This document shows positions 44,453 to 53,161 of a DNA stretch of 64,000 nt, piece after piece (position 1 is the stretch's first letter; each line of letters begins with the position of its first letter). The notes under the pieces were generated by a model that had not been told where the DNA came from, made no database searches, and saw only the letters and a program-made list of their open reading frames with translations. A program made the position numbers and the translations under genes. The DNA comes from CF-46 sp042408445. Lineage in GTDB: Bacteria > Chloroflexota > Limnocylindria > Limnocylindrales > CSP1-4. The stretch is from the NCBI GenBank assembly GCA_042408445.1, contig JBHORC010000037.1, forward strand, positions 1-64,000. Direction: 5' to 3'.

Positions 44453-46186
44453 TCACGGCGCGGTCGGCGGAGTCCAGCGTTGCGCGGTGCCCGACGCGCG
44501 GTCGACGGCGACGAACTGATCGGCCGTGACGTCGAGCCACGCGCCGGCCTGACCGTCCGGCCACACCACCCGGACCTGCGCCGACCGCGTGTCGCCGATT
44601 CCGACGTGGATCCAGCCGAGCTGCCCGCCGGCATGCCCACCGCCCACAGTCAGCTCCCGGCGGGTCGTCGTGTTGCCGACCTTCACCTCGAGCCACGCGC
44701 CGATCGCGTCCCGGTTCGGGCCGGGCTCCCTGACGCGCACGCCGAGCCACGAGCCGAGCGGGGCAGGGGAGGAGGCGGTCCCGCTTCCGACGTTCCGCCA
44801 CAGCCGGACCGGCGAGCCGAGGTTCACCTCCACGAGGTCGAGCAGCCCGTCGAGGTTGAAGTCGGCGAGGGCCGCGCCGCGACCGCGGTCGAAGCTGAGG
44901 ATTCCGGCGCCGTCGGCGGCTTCTGCGAACGTCCCGTCGGCCTGGCCGAGCAGGAGATTGCTCGGGTCGCGCATCGCGTAGTCCTCCTGCTCGCGGACGT
45001 TCCCCTTCGAGACGAACAGGTCGATGAGGCCGTCGTTGTTCACGTCCTCGAACTCGGGGTGCCACGCGGTCGACGGCAGGTCGTCCCCGCCGGTGAACGG
45101 CCGATCGACATTGACGCCGCGCTTCAGCCCGATGTCACGATACGTCGGCTGGCTCGGCCCGCTCGTCAGCGTCTGGAGCCGGCTGGCGCCCTGGCTCGTC
45201 AGGTACACCTCGGGGTAGCCGTCGCCGTCGACGTCGTAGCTCGCGATCCCCATCCCCTCGACACTGACCGCGACCCAGCCCTCGTCCGCCGTGTACTGAC
45301 GCGGCGGCGCGCCCGGATCCATCCGCCAGAGCTGCTCCTCGCCGTCCATGTAGTAGTGGGAGTCGTTGCTGACCCGGAGGTCCCGCCGGCCGGAGCGGTC
45401 CCAGTCGCTGAAGAGCATCGAGAGCGCGCACCAGCTCGGGGTCAGCGGCGTCGTCGCGCCGTACGTGCCGCCCGAAAGCGCCGGTCGGACGAGCTCGTTC
45501 GGGAAGCACAGGTCGTGCGGGTCCTTCGAGGACGGATCGACGTAGTTGCCGAAGGCGAGGGTCGGCAGCGCGGCCGCTCCCTCCCATGTCGCCGCGAACG
45601 CCGTCGTTGCGGAATTGCCGCCCCCGAACCGCAGCTGCTCGTTCGCGCGTTCGAAGCGGCAGTCGCCCAGGCCCCGGAGCAGGACGTTCTCGCCGAGCCG
45701 GAGGACCGCCAGGTCGATGCGGCCGTCGCCATCGATATCGAGCGGGTAGGCGCCGGTCACGTCGCGGAGATCGGTCGCAGCGTCGGACACGGCCGTGAAG
45801 CGCAGAGCGCCGCCGGTGGGGCTCTCGTTCCGGTACAGCGCCGCCGGGTTGGACCCACCGGAGACGTAAGCGTCGGGGCGGCCGTCGTCGTTGCAGTCGA
45901 AGACGGCAATCCCGCCACCGACGAATGCGGCGAGCGGCCCGTCGTAGGTGTGATCGAGGCCGGCAGACGCCGTCTCCTCGACGAAGTGCGGCGGTCCCAG
46001 CGCGGTCATCGATCCGTCCCCGATGCGCGACACGACCAGCCCGGCGATCGCGACGACGAGGACCACTGCCACGGCCGCGCCGAGGAGCATCACGCGGCGG
46101 CGGGGCGAACCCCGGAACGGACGGCGTTCCCGCCGGCCCTCGTCACCGACCTCCCGGTCGGATCCAGGCGTCGCCGGTTGCGTCAT
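44453..46186 (-). CDS. CRTAC1-type FG-GAP repeat protein with ASPIC/UnbV domain
   Basis: 577 residues, membrane-anchored and facing outside. After a cytoplasmic leader (to about 32) and one helix (MLLGAAVAVVLVVAIAGLVV) there are at least six FG-GAP/VCBS beta-propeller repeats with Ca2+-binding loops: FDCNDDGRPDAY, LDIDGDGRIDLAV, SDWDRSGRRDLRV, YDVDGDGYPEVYL, EDVNNDGLIDLFV, ADFNLDGLLDLVEV. The C terminus (SWLGVRVREPGPNRDAIGAWLEVKVG ... VRVVWPDGQ) is an ASPIC/UnbV domain, as in cartilage acidic protein 1. Such propellers bind ligands or surfaces; the biochemical role of bacterial members is unknown. Repeatedly seen beside haloperoxidase genes, as here (31 nt downstream of it). Confidence 0.88.
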   Translation of the reverse strand: MTQPATPGSDREVGDEGRRERRPFRGSPRRRVMLLGAAVAVVLVVAIAGLVVSRIGDGSMTALGPPHFVEETASAGLDHTYDGPLAAFVGGGIAVFDCNDDGRPDAYVSGGSNPAALYRNESPTGGALRFTAVSDAATDLRDVTGAYPLDIDGDGRIDLAVLRLGENVLLRGLGDCRFERANEQLRFGGGNSATTAFAATWEGAAALPTLAFGNYVDPSSKDPHDLCFPNELVRPALSGGTYGATTPLTPSWCALSMLFSDWDRSGRRDLRVSNDSHYYMDGEEQLWRMDPGAPPRQYTADEGWVAVSVEGMGIASYDVDGDGYPEVYLTSQGASRLQTLTSGPSQPTYRDIGLKRGVNVDRPFTGGDDLPSTAWHPEFEDVNNDGLIDLFVSKGNVREQEDYAMRDPSNLLLGQADGTFAEAADGAGILSFDRGRGAALADFNLDGLLDLVEVNLGSPVRLWRNVGSGTASSPAPLGSWLGVRVREPGPNRDAIGAWLEVKVGNTTTRRELTVGGGHAGGQLGWIHVGIGDTRSAQVRVVWPDGQAGAWLDVTADQFVAVDRASGTAQRWTPPTAP

Positions 46187-46217
46187 GTGCTGCGGGTCCG
46201 TCGCGTGGCCGTCTCGA

Positions 46218-48095
46218 TCAGGGCGTCGCCCGTCCCGCGTAGTAGCGCTGGGCGAGCGCCCACGCATCCTTGCCGCATTGCGACCCGATCACCCGGCCGC
46301 TGAAGTCGTCGGCCTGGATGTGGATCCCGCCCCAGAGCCGCGACTGGCCGGCCTGGTCGGCCGCGTCGTAGTACGTCGCCCATTCGAGCCGGATGTCCGT
46401 CGTCGGGCCCTTCTCGAACTTCAACGAGTTGGCCGGGATCGTGTAGCCGCTGATCCCGCCGGGGAAGTACTCGTTGCCGGTAAAGCCCGTCATCACCTCC
46501 GCCGCGGCGCGACTGAAGGTGCTGTGGCCCGACGCATAGGCCGGGAACGACGGCGTGACGAACGTGGGCAGCTGATACGGGACCCAGTCGCCGGCGAGCA
46601 TCCAGCGCGCGCCGGACGTCTGCGTCTTCGGGTCGGCCGGGGTTCCGCCCCAGGCCTTGATCGCGATCTTGCCGATGCTCGCCTTCAGGGCGGCGTGGCG
46701 CTGACCCGGTGCGCTCGACTGCTTCGTGATCACCTCGATGAGGCCGGGGACCAGCGGCAGACCATTCTTGTTGTACGCCGGTGCCTTCCGGTCGCTCGAC
46801 TGGCCGAGCCCGCCCAGGTACCGGATCATCGAGATGGGCCGGATCGAGTCGTAGTGGCCCTTCAGCCCCCACGCCGCGATCGCTGCGTCGTGGACGGCGC
46901 CGTTCAGCGCGAAATACAGCTTCACGTCCCACTCGAGCCGGCCGACGGTCGGGCCGTCCCCGCCGATCCGGAGGTTCGGCGACAGCTCGTCCGAGACGAG
47001 GTTGGCGAGCACGTTCCAGTGGCCGGGCGGCGTCTCGGACTTCGGGCCGTCCGCCCAGAACTCGGCCATCACGCGGCCGAAGTCGCCGCGCTTGACGACG
47101 TCCGGCTCGTACGCCTTCCGCGTCGCGGGATTGACGGAGTGGCCGTGTCCGTCGTTCGTGCCCAGGCTGTTCCCGCCACGAGCGGCCGGCGACACATCGA
47201 TCGTGACGCCGTCGCCGGCGTCGAGCTCGCTGGAGTCCCGGATCACCTCGACCGCCTGGTCGCGGTAGGCGCGGTTCGACGCGGCGTCGCGACCGAGCCG
47301 AGGTGGCGGCCCCGGATCGATCGGCGTGCCCTCGTCGCTGGCCGCCAGGGCGAACGCCTTGACATGGCCCCAGTGCGGCCCGACCGCCTGCTGGACGCCG
47401 TTCGTCACCGGGATCCCGTTCTGGCTGATCATGTGCTCGATCTGGAGCGGCTGCCACCGATTGGGGTCGACGAGCGTGGGGTCGCCGGTCTTGTTGACAA
47501 CGAGCGGCGGGTTGACCGGCTTGTAGTCCGGCGCCGCGTAGCCGTTCGTCTCGTTCGAGCCGTCGGTTCTGCCGAATGCCAGGACGGCGGCCGCGATCCG
47601 GTTGCCGACCGCTGCCGGGCTGTCGCCCTCGGTCGTCGTCGTCCCGATCGGATAGCAGAGGCTGTCCATCACGTCGTCGAACTCGCTGAGCGAGTCGCTC
47701 GCACCGATCGCCTTGATGTACCGCGCGGACAGGACGCGATAGGCGGCGTAGCTGACCGCCTCGTTCCGGGCCGCCTCGACGTTCGACGCGGTGTGCTTCT
47801 CGGTGAACAGGTCGCCGGACGCGGTCGGGTCGTAGGTTGCCCAGGCATCCCACATCGCGAGCGACGTATGGAACAGGTTCCGCGCATGCACCGGCGGGTT
47901 CGGCAGGGCGCGGCGGATCGCGTCGAGGAGCGCTTCGTCCCAGCGACGGGCGACGCTCCACTCCGGGTGCGTCGCGACGGCCGGACACGACGACGACGGC
48001 GTCGTCAGCCGCGTCACGACGAGGCCGCCGCCGGCGACGACGGCCGCGAGCACGACGCCGGCGACCGCGAGTCGACCCCTTCCGCCTCTGCCCAT
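46218..48095 (-). CDS. Vanadium-dependent haloperoxidase, secreted or membrane-anchored
   Basis: 625 residues with an N-terminal hydrophobic signal/anchor (RLAVAGVVLAAVVAGGGLVV). The PAP2/haloperoxidase vanadate pocket is complete: K-x6-RP as KGHYDSIRP (about 410-418), SGH in AYASGHSTFS (about 515), and SRxxxGxHxxxD as SRLWGGIHIQAD (about 585). Such enzymes use H2O2 to oxidise halide to hypohalous acid, or act as acid phosphatases; the vanadate-binding Lys favours haloperoxidase. Cl, Br or I specificity cannot be told. The ATG at 48095 follows GAGGAGG; a TTG one codon earlier also opens the frame. Nine bases after the Gfo/Idh gene, so coexpressed with it. Confidence 0.88.
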   Translation of the reverse strand: MGRGGRGRLAVAGVVLAAVVAGGGLVVTRLTTPSSSCPAVATHPEWSVARRWDEALLDAIRRALPNPPVHARNLFHTSLAMWDAWATYDPTASGDLFTEKHTASNVEAARNEAVSYAAYRVLSARYIKAIGASDSLSEFDDVMDSLCYPIGTTTTEGDSPAAVGNRIAAAVLAFGRTDGSNETNGYAAPDYKPVNPPLVVNKTGDPTLVDPNRWQPLQIEHMISQNGIPVTNGVQQAVGPHWGHVKAFALAASDEGTPIDPGPPPRLGRDAASNRAYRDQAVEVIRDSSELDAGDGVTIDVSPAARGGNSLGTNDGHGHSVNPATRKAYEPDVVKRGDFGRVMAEFWADGPKSETPPGHWNVLANLVSDELSPNLRIGGDGPTVGRLEWDVKLYFALNGAVHDAAIAAWGLKGHYDSIRPISMIRYLGGLGQSSDRKAPAYNKNGLPLVPGLIEVITKQSSAPGQRHAALKASIGKIAIKAWGGTPADPKTQTSGARWMLAGDWVPYQLPTFVTPSFPAYASGHSTFSRAAAEVMTGFTGNEYFPGGISGYTIPANSLKFEKGPTTDIRLEWATYYDAADQAGQSRLWGGIHIQADDFSGRVIGSQCGKDAWALAQRYYAGRATP

Positions 48096-48104
48096 CAAGC
48101 CTCC

Positions 48105-49151
48105 TCAGGCAATCCCGGCGCTCGCGCTCCGCTGGCCCGCATCGCCGGCGACCGACTCCACCTGGAGCGACCGAGCCGCCCGATCGAGCGCGACGAGGGT
48201 GGCGATGCTACCGCGACTGAACGCGAGATCCACCCGCGGCGGGGTGCCGTCGAGGATCGCCGCCTGGAGATCGTCGACCTCCGACCGGTAGTGGTCGACC
48301 GATTCCACCTCGATCGTCTCGGTCGCCCCGTCGCGGTGGATCGACACCGCCGGCACGGGACCGTCCGGCGCGGGCAGGAACGGGTGGTCCACGAGCAGCG
48401 TCGCCTCGCTGCCGACGACCTCGAGACGCTCCCGGTCCGCCGCGGCGAAGCCGCTCTCGAAATGGGCGAGGAGCCCGCTCGGAAAATGGAGCTGGCCGAC
48501 GAGCGTCCGCTCCACGCCGCGTTCGTCGAACCGGGCGAACGCCGCGACGGCGTCCGGGTCCTCGCCGGCGATCCGGCGGGAGATGCTGACGCAGTAGCAG
48601 CCGACGTCCCAGAGCGAGCCGGCACCCATCGCGGGGTCGACGCGCGGATCGTCCGGGTAGTTCAGCAGGAACGAGAACGCGCTGCTCACGACCTGGAGCG
48701 GCCCGAGGACGCCGGACCGGGCGACCTCCAGCGTGCGCAGGGTCTGCGGGTGATGGAGGTACATGAACGCCTCGACGGCGATCCGGTCGTTCCGGGCGGC
48801 CGCGGCGGCGATCTCGTCAACCTCCTCGACCGTCAGCGCGAGCGGCTTCTCGCAGAGGACATGCTTGCCAGCGTCGAGCGCGCGAACCGCCCACTCGGCA
48901 TGGAGCGCGTTCGGCAGCGCGACGTACACGACGTCGACGGCGTCGTCGGCGAGCAGGTCCTCGTAGCTCCGATGGACGCGCGCAGCGCCGTACCGAGCGG
49001 CGAACGTCGCACCTCGCTCCGGATCGCGGCTCGCGACGGCATGGAGCCGTCCTCGAGGGTTGCCGCTGAGGGCGCGGGCGATCCGGGGCGCGATCCGGCC
49101 GGGGCCGAGGATTCCCCAGCCCAGGACGGCGGAGTCCGTTGCGTCCGGCAT
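48105..49151 (-). CDS. Gfo/Idh/MocA-family sugar oxidoreductase
   Basis: 348-residue NAD(P)-dependent enzyme. Rossmann motif WGILGPGRIAPRIARAL (about 12-28), the EKP motif in GKHVLCEKPLAL with the Lys that contacts cofactor and substrate, and AFMYLHHPQ (about 128) leading into the alpha/beta substrate domain; WDVGCYCVSISRRI matches the trans-1,2-dihydrobenzenediol / D-xylose dehydrogenase subfamily signature (GG/SLWDVGCYxV). So oxidation of D-xylose or a related sugar is a fair guess given its position divergent from xylR, but not proven. Leads the five-gene minus-strand unit. GGGAGG lies upstream of the ATG; a GTG four codons earlier is an alternative. Confidence 0.87.
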   Translation of the reverse strand: MPDATDSAVLGWGILGPGRIAPRIARALSGNPRGRLHAVASRDPERGATFAARYGAARVHRSYEDLLADDAVDVVYVALPNALHAEWAVRALDAGKHVLCEKPLALTVEEVDEIAAAAARNDRIAVEAFMYLHHPQTLRTLEVARSGVLGPLQVVSSAFSFLLNYPDDPRVDPAMGAGSLWDVGCYCVSISRRIAGEDPDAVAAFARFDERGVERTLVGQLHFPSGLLAHFESGFAAADRERLEVVGSEATLLVDHPFLPAPDGPVPAVSIHRDGATETIEVESVDHYRSEVDDLQAAILDGTPPRVDLAFSRGSIATLVALDRAARSLQVESVAGDAGQRSASAGIA

Positions 49152-49232
49152 GAGCGATGGCACCTCCCCGCGGCCGTCGGTGACGAGCCCCGCGACGAGC
49201 CCGGCGACGCCGGGGCAATCTACACCGCGAGG

Positions 49233-49263
49233 TTGCCTCGGGGTTGCCGGACGGTGGTACAGT
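49233..49263 (+). promoter_or_regulatory. Candidate xylR promoter
   Basis: TTGCCT (49233-49238) and TACAGT (49258-49263), 19-nt spacer, placing the start near 49270 and the XylR-like operator at about +7 to +29. Spacing is on the long side, so moderate confidence only. Confidence 0.45.
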
Positions 49264-49275
49264 CCGCGCGCAGGC

Positions 49276-49298
49276 ATTTGAGCAAGAGGATCACAAAC
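49276..49298 (+). promoter_or_regulatory. XylR-type operator at the start of xylR
   Basis: ATTTGA-N11-ACAAAC, matching ATTTGT-N11-ACAAAT at 57003-57025 upstream of xylA in half-site sequence (ATTTG/ACAAA) and in spacing. It lies just before the GTG of xylR, suggesting autoregulation by a roadblock. It covers the alternative TTG start at 49278. Confidence 0.6.
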
Positions 49299-49301
49299 CT
49301 C

Positions 49302-50561
49302 GTGACGTCTGGTCGGGAGGACCTCGGGCTGCGCAGCGAAACCGTCCGTCGGGCGAACCTCGGCGCGATCGTCCGCGAGCTGCACGCGACCGGGCCGCTC
49401 TCGCGATCCGAGCTCGTTGCACGGACGGGCCTGACCCGGAGCGCGATCCGCGGCCACCTCGGCGAGCTCGTTGCCGACGGCCTCGTGTCGGAGCGGCGCG
49501 CCGTGCCACTCGGGATGCCCGGCCGGCCGTCGCCACTCGTCTGCCCGGAGCCGACGTCGGCGGTCGTGCTCGCCCTGGACATCGAGGTCGACTCCCTGGC
49601 CGCCGCACTCATCGGCCTTGGTGGCGAGGTGCTCGAGCACGTCCGGGTGGACCGGCCGCGCGGCCACTCGTCGCTCGCCGCCGTCGTCGACGACCTGGCC
49701 GAGCTGGCGGCGGTCGTCCGCTCGAGGCGAACCCCCCAGCTTCCCGAGATCGGGATCGGCGTTGCGGTCGTCGGCGTGGTCCGCCGCGCGGATGGTCTCG
49801 TCTCGATGGCTCCGAACCTCGGCTGGACGGACGAGCCGCTCGGCGAACGGCTCGCGACGGTGCTCGGCGACGACGTCCCGATGTGGATCGCGAACGAGGC
49901 GGATCTCGGCGCTCTCGCCGAAGTGCGGCGCGGCGCGGCGGTCGGCGCCGATCACATCCTCTTCGTCTCCGGCGAGGTCGGCGTCGGCGGCGGCCTGATC
50001 GTCGATGGCCGGGCGTTCACCGGGGTCGCCGGCTATGGCGGCGAGATCGGCCACATGCTCGTGAACCCCGAGGGTCGCGCCTGCCGTTGCGGGGCCATGG
50101 GCTGCTGGGAGACCGAGGTGGGTGCGGTGAGCCTGCTCCGGCGGGCGGGCCGGGCGCCGCTCGGCGGCCGGTCGGAGATCGAGGAGCTGCTCGCGGACGC
50201 GCAGGCGGGCTCGCCGATCGCCCTCGCCGCCCTCGCCGAGACCGGTCGCTGGCTCGGCCGCGGTCTCGCGGGCCTGGTGAATCTCCTGAATCCGCGTCTC
50301 GTCGTCTTCGGTGGACTCTTCGGGCGGATCCATCCGTTCGTCGCGTCGATCGTGGACGAGGAGCTCGACGCCTCGGCGCTCGCGGCGCCGCGACGTCTCG
50401 TGCGGCAGGTGGCCGGCGCGCTCGGCGATGAGGCGCCGCTTCGCGGCGCAGCCGAGCTCGCGTTCGAGCCATTGCTCGTCGATCCGACTCCCTGGATCCG
50501 CCCGCGCGAGCGTGGCGTGTCCATGGGGCCGCAGTTGCGCTTGAGGAGGGTGGTAGCCTAG
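49302..50561 (+). CDS. xylR: ROK-family transcriptional regulator (XylR-like)
   Basis: 419-residue repressor: N-terminal winged helix (RSETVRRANLGAIVRELHATGPLSRSELVARTGLTRSAIRGHLGELVADGLVSE, about 10-63) and a ROK sugar-kinase-like ligand domain (ALDIEVDSLAAALIGLGG; VSGEVGVGGGLIVDGRAFTGVAGYGGEIGHM; CRCGAMGCWE with the structural zinc ligands). XylR proteins repress xylose genes and release DNA on binding xylose. It directly precedes the xylose ABC transporter and two ATTTG/ACAAA operators flank the regulon, which supports the name. GTG 49302 is preferred over TTG 49278 because the latter lies inside the operator and lacks a ribosome binding site. Divergent from the haloperoxidase unit. Confidence 0.85.
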   Translation: MTSGREDLGLRSETVRRANLGAIVRELHATGPLSRSELVARTGLTRSAIRGHLGELVADGLVSERRAVPLGMPGRPSPLVCPEPTSAVVLALDIEVDSLAAALIGLGGEVLEHVRVDRPRGHSSLAAVVDDLAELAAVVRSRRTPQLPEIGIGVAVVGVVRRADGLVSMAPNLGWTDEPLGERLATVLGDDVPMWIANEADLGALAEVRRGAAVGADHILFVSGEVGVGGGLIVDGRAFTGVAGYGGEIGHMLVNPEGRACRCGAMGCWETEVGAVSLLRRAGRAPLGGRSEIEELLADAQAGSPIALAALAETGRWLGRGLAGLVNLLNPRLVVFGGLFGRIHPFVASIVDEELDASALAAPRRLVRQVAGALGDEAPLRGAAELAFEPLLVDPTPWIRPRERGVSMGPQLRLRRVVA

Positions 50562-50617
50562 CGCCGACCAGAGTGTGGGAACGAGGGCCACGTCAACCCC
50601 GAGGAGGAGAGGACTAC

Positions 50618-51745
50618 ATGATCGGTCGAAGGCTGGCGGTGATCGCCGCTGGTGCCATGGTCATTCTCAGTGCGTGTAGCAGCAGCACCCCGAGCACCGG
50701 GGCCGGCGGATCAGGCGGCACCGCGGCCGGATCCGGCTGCAAGGTCGGTGTCTCCTGGAACAACTACTCGCAGGAGCGCTGGAAGAAGGCCGACGAGCCG
50801 GCCATGCAGAAGGCCATCGCGGCCGGCGGCGGGTCGTACATCCGTGCCGACGCGAACGACAAGGCGGAGCAGCAGCTCACCGACATCGACAGCCTGATCA
50901 ACCAGGGCGCGAAGGTCCTGATCGTGCTCGCCAAGGACGACAAGGGCATCCTGCCCGCGATCGCCAAGGCCAAGACGGCAGGGATCCCGGTCATCGCCTA
51001 TGACCGCCTGATCGAGGACGAGAGCACCTTCTACATCACGTTCGACAACAAGAAGGTCGGAACGCTGATGGCCCAGTCGCTGATGAAGGTCGCGCCGAAG
51101 GGCAACTATGCGGTCATCCTCGGCGCCGACACCGACCCGAACTCCGCCTTCCTGCGCTCGGGCATGACCGAGGCCGGGATCCCGAAGCTCAACGAGACGA
51201 GCCCCTCCGGGATCAAGGTGGTCTTCGAGAAGAACACCGACAACTGGGACACGACCAACGCCAAGAACAACATGGAAGCGGCGCTCAACGCGAACGCCAA
51301 CAAGATCGACGCCGTTCTCTCCGAGAACGACAGCATGGCGACGGGTGTCGTCCAGGCGCTCAGCGCCGTCGGTCTGAAGGTCCCGGTCAGCGGCCAGGAC
51401 GGCGACACCGCCGCTCTGAACCGCGTGGCCCTCGGCACCCAGACCGTGTCGGTCTGGAAGAACGCCTTCGCGCTCGGCGAGACCGCCGGTAGCGTCGCCG
51501 TTCAGCTCTGCGCCAAGACGGCGATGAACGCCATCAAGGCGCCGGGCGATCTGCCGCCGGCTGCGGCTCCCGCGAGCCTCACCGCGACGCCGTTCACGAC
51601 CCCGGGCGGAAAGACCGTCCAGTCGATCATCCTCACCCCGACCGCCATCACGAAGGACAACGTGAAGGACACGATCGACGCGGGATGGGCGACCAAGGAC
51701 GCGGTCTGCGCGGGTGTGACCGCCGGATCGGTGCCCGGCTGCTGA
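50618..51745 (+). CDS. xylF: Xylose ABC transporter substrate-binding lipoprotein
   Basis: 375 residues: signal peptide with lipobox LSAC (Cys about 21), Gly/Ser-rich tether, then a periplasmic-binding-protein type I domain: KVGVSWNNYSQERWKKADEPAMQKAI, KVLIVLAKDDKGILPAIAKAKTAGIPVIAYDRLI, KGNYAVILGADTDPN, IDAVLSENDSMATGVVQAL and VSGQDGDTAALNRV, all as in XylF. The trapped ligand is probably D-xylose given xylR, xylA and xylB nearby. GGAGGAGAGG precedes the ATG. It follows xylR by 56 nt with no terminator and is followed by a perfect 16-bp hairpin. Confidence 0.92.
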   Translation: MIGRRLAVIAAGAMVILSACSSSTPSTGAGGSGGTAAGSGCKVGVSWNNYSQERWKKADEPAMQKAIAAGGGSYIRADANDKAEQQLTDIDSLINQGAKVLIVLAKDDKGILPAIAKAKTAGIPVIAYDRLIEDESTFYITFDNKKVGTLMAQSLMKVAPKGNYAVILGADTDPNSAFLRSGMTEAGIPKLNETSPSGIKVVFEKNTDNWDTTNAKNNMEAALNANANKIDAVLSENDSMATGVVQALSAVGLKVPVSGQDGDTAALNRVALGTQTVSVWKNAFALGETAGSVAVQLCAKTAMNAIKAPGDLPPAAAPASLTATPFTTPGGKTVQSIILTPTAITKDNVKDTIDAGWATKDAVCAGVTAGSVPGC

Positions 51746-51769
51746 CCTGAGCCTCAACCAGGCCTAGTC

Positions 51770-51804
51770 GCGACCTGCTCCGCGGACCCCGCGGAGCAGG
51801 TCGC
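51770..51804 (+). terminator. Perfect 16-bp hairpin between xylF and xylH
   Basis: GCGACCTGCTCCGCGG (51770-51785), loop ACC, CCGCGGAGCAGGTCGC (51789-51804), then TTCCATTT. Located 24 nt after xylF and 49 nt before xylH. In such operons a hairpin here gives excess binding protein over membrane parts, either by partial termination or 3' protection. Confidence 0.75.
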
Positions 51805-51853
51805 TTCCATTTCGGGCCCATCGGACGTCGAGCCAGTCAGGAGTGAGACGGTC

Positions 51854-53161
51854 ATGACAGAGGTGGCCGGGACCGCCCCGGATCAATTGGCCGGTCGAGG
51901 TCGATCGAGCCTGGTCGACCTGATTCGCGTCACCGAGATCGACCTTCGCCAGTTCGGCATGGTCGTCGCCCTGGTCGTGATCTGGATCGGGCTCGGGTTC
52001 CAGAACAGCAACATCCTCCAACCGGTCAGCTTCCTGACGTTCTCGGTCCAGGCGGCCGGAACCGCGATCCTCGCGACCGGGATGGTCCTCGTGATCGTCT
52101 CCCGCAACATCGACCTGTCGGTGGGATCCGTCGTCGGCTTCATCGGGATGTTCTACGCACACCTGATGGCCAACGTGTTCCCGGCAACGATCGGGGTCAA
52201 CCACCCGCTGGCCTGGATCCTCGCGCTGGCCGCCGGGGTCCTCCTCGGGGTCGGCATCGGGGCGGTCCAGGGGTTCCTGATCGCGTACCTCGAGATCCCC
52301 TCGTTCGTCGTCACCCTCGGCGGCCTGTTCCTCTTCCGCGGCCTCACCTGGCAGCTCAGCGGGGGAACCACGATCGCCCCCGACGACCCGACCTTCGTCC
52401 TCCTCGGCGGCGGGCCGGAGGGCTCGCTGGGCGGGACGCTCAGCTGGATCTTCGGGATCGTGATCTGCGTCGCTGCGGTCTATCTCCTCGTGAACGCCCG
52501 CCGCCAACGCCGGAGGTTCGGATTTCCGGTCCGGCCGATGTGGGCCGAGGTGCTCGTCGGCGTGGTCGCCATCGCCGTGGTCCTCGGCGCGGTCTTCACG
52601 GCGAACGCCTACACCTGGCCGGCAGGCCTCGCGACCCAGTACGCCCTGAAGCACGGCATCACGGAGCCGCCCGGCGGCCTCCAGATCGCGGCCGGCATTC
52701 CGTTCCCGCTCCTCATCCTCATCGGCGTCACGATCGTGATGACGTTCCTCGCGACGCGACGCCGCTTCGGACGGGACATCTACGCCTTCGGCGGCAACCC
52801 CCAGGCCGCCGAGCTCGCCGGCATCAACACGCGCTGGACCGTCATGAAGATCTTCATCCTCATGGGGATCCTCGGTGCGGTCAGCGCCGCGATCGCGTCA
52901 GCGCGACTGAACGGCGGGACACTTGACCTCGGGACCGGGTATGAGCTGTACGTGATCGCGGCGGCGGTCATCGGCGGGACGCTCTTCGCCGGAGGCGTCG
53001 GGTCGATCCCCGGCGCGATCCTCGGCGCGCTCGTGATGCAGTCCCTGCAGTACGGCCTCAGCTTCCTCCAGTTCAACTCTCCACAGATCAACATGGTCCT
53101 GGCGCTCGTCCTCGTGGCCGTCGTGGCCGTGGACCAGTGGAGCCGGCGGCGAGCCCGATGA
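51854..53161 (+). CDS. xylH: Xylose ABC transporter permease
   Basis: 435-residue BPD_transp_2-type permease with about ten membrane helices. TLAGTAILATGMVLVIVSRNIDLSVGSVVGFIG-like sequence (GTAILATGMVLVIVSRNIDLSVGS, about 70-95) and the C-terminal AFGGNPQAAELAGINTRWTVMKIFILMG and GGTLFAGGVGSIPGAILGALVMQSLQYGLSFL are the RbsC/XylH signatures. An insertion of about 50 residues near 215-260, including RRQRRRFGFP, is typical of XylH. Forms the channel for XylF-delivered sugar. Stop overlaps the xylG ATG (ATGA). Confidence 0.92.
   Translation: MTEVAGTAPDQLAGRGRSSLVDLIRVTEIDLRQFGMVVALVVIWIGLGFQNSNILQPVSFLTFSVQAAGTAILATGMVLVIVSRNIDLSVGSVVGFIGMFYAHLMANVFPATIGVNHPLAWILALAAGVLLGVGIGAVQGFLIAYLEIPSFVVTLGGLFLFRGLTWQLSGGTTIAPDDPTFVLLGGGPEGSLGGTLSWIFGIVICVAAVYLLVNARRQRRRFGFPVRPMWAEVLVGVVAIAVVLGAVFTANAYTWPAGLATQYALKHGITEPPGGLQIAAGIPFPLLILIGVTIVMTFLATRRRFGRDIYAFGGNPQAAELAGINTRWTVMKIFILMGILGAVSAAIASARLNGGTLDLGTGYELYVIAAAVIGGTLFAGGVGSIPGAILGALVMQSLQYGLSFLQFNSPQINMVLALVLVAVVAVDQWSRRRAR

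Noticed and set aside
46023..50561. Very long plus-strand open frame (about 1500 codons) across the haloperoxidase operon
   Set aside because: Arginine/valine-rich shadow of genes on the other strand; only the last part, from 49302, is a real protein (XylR).
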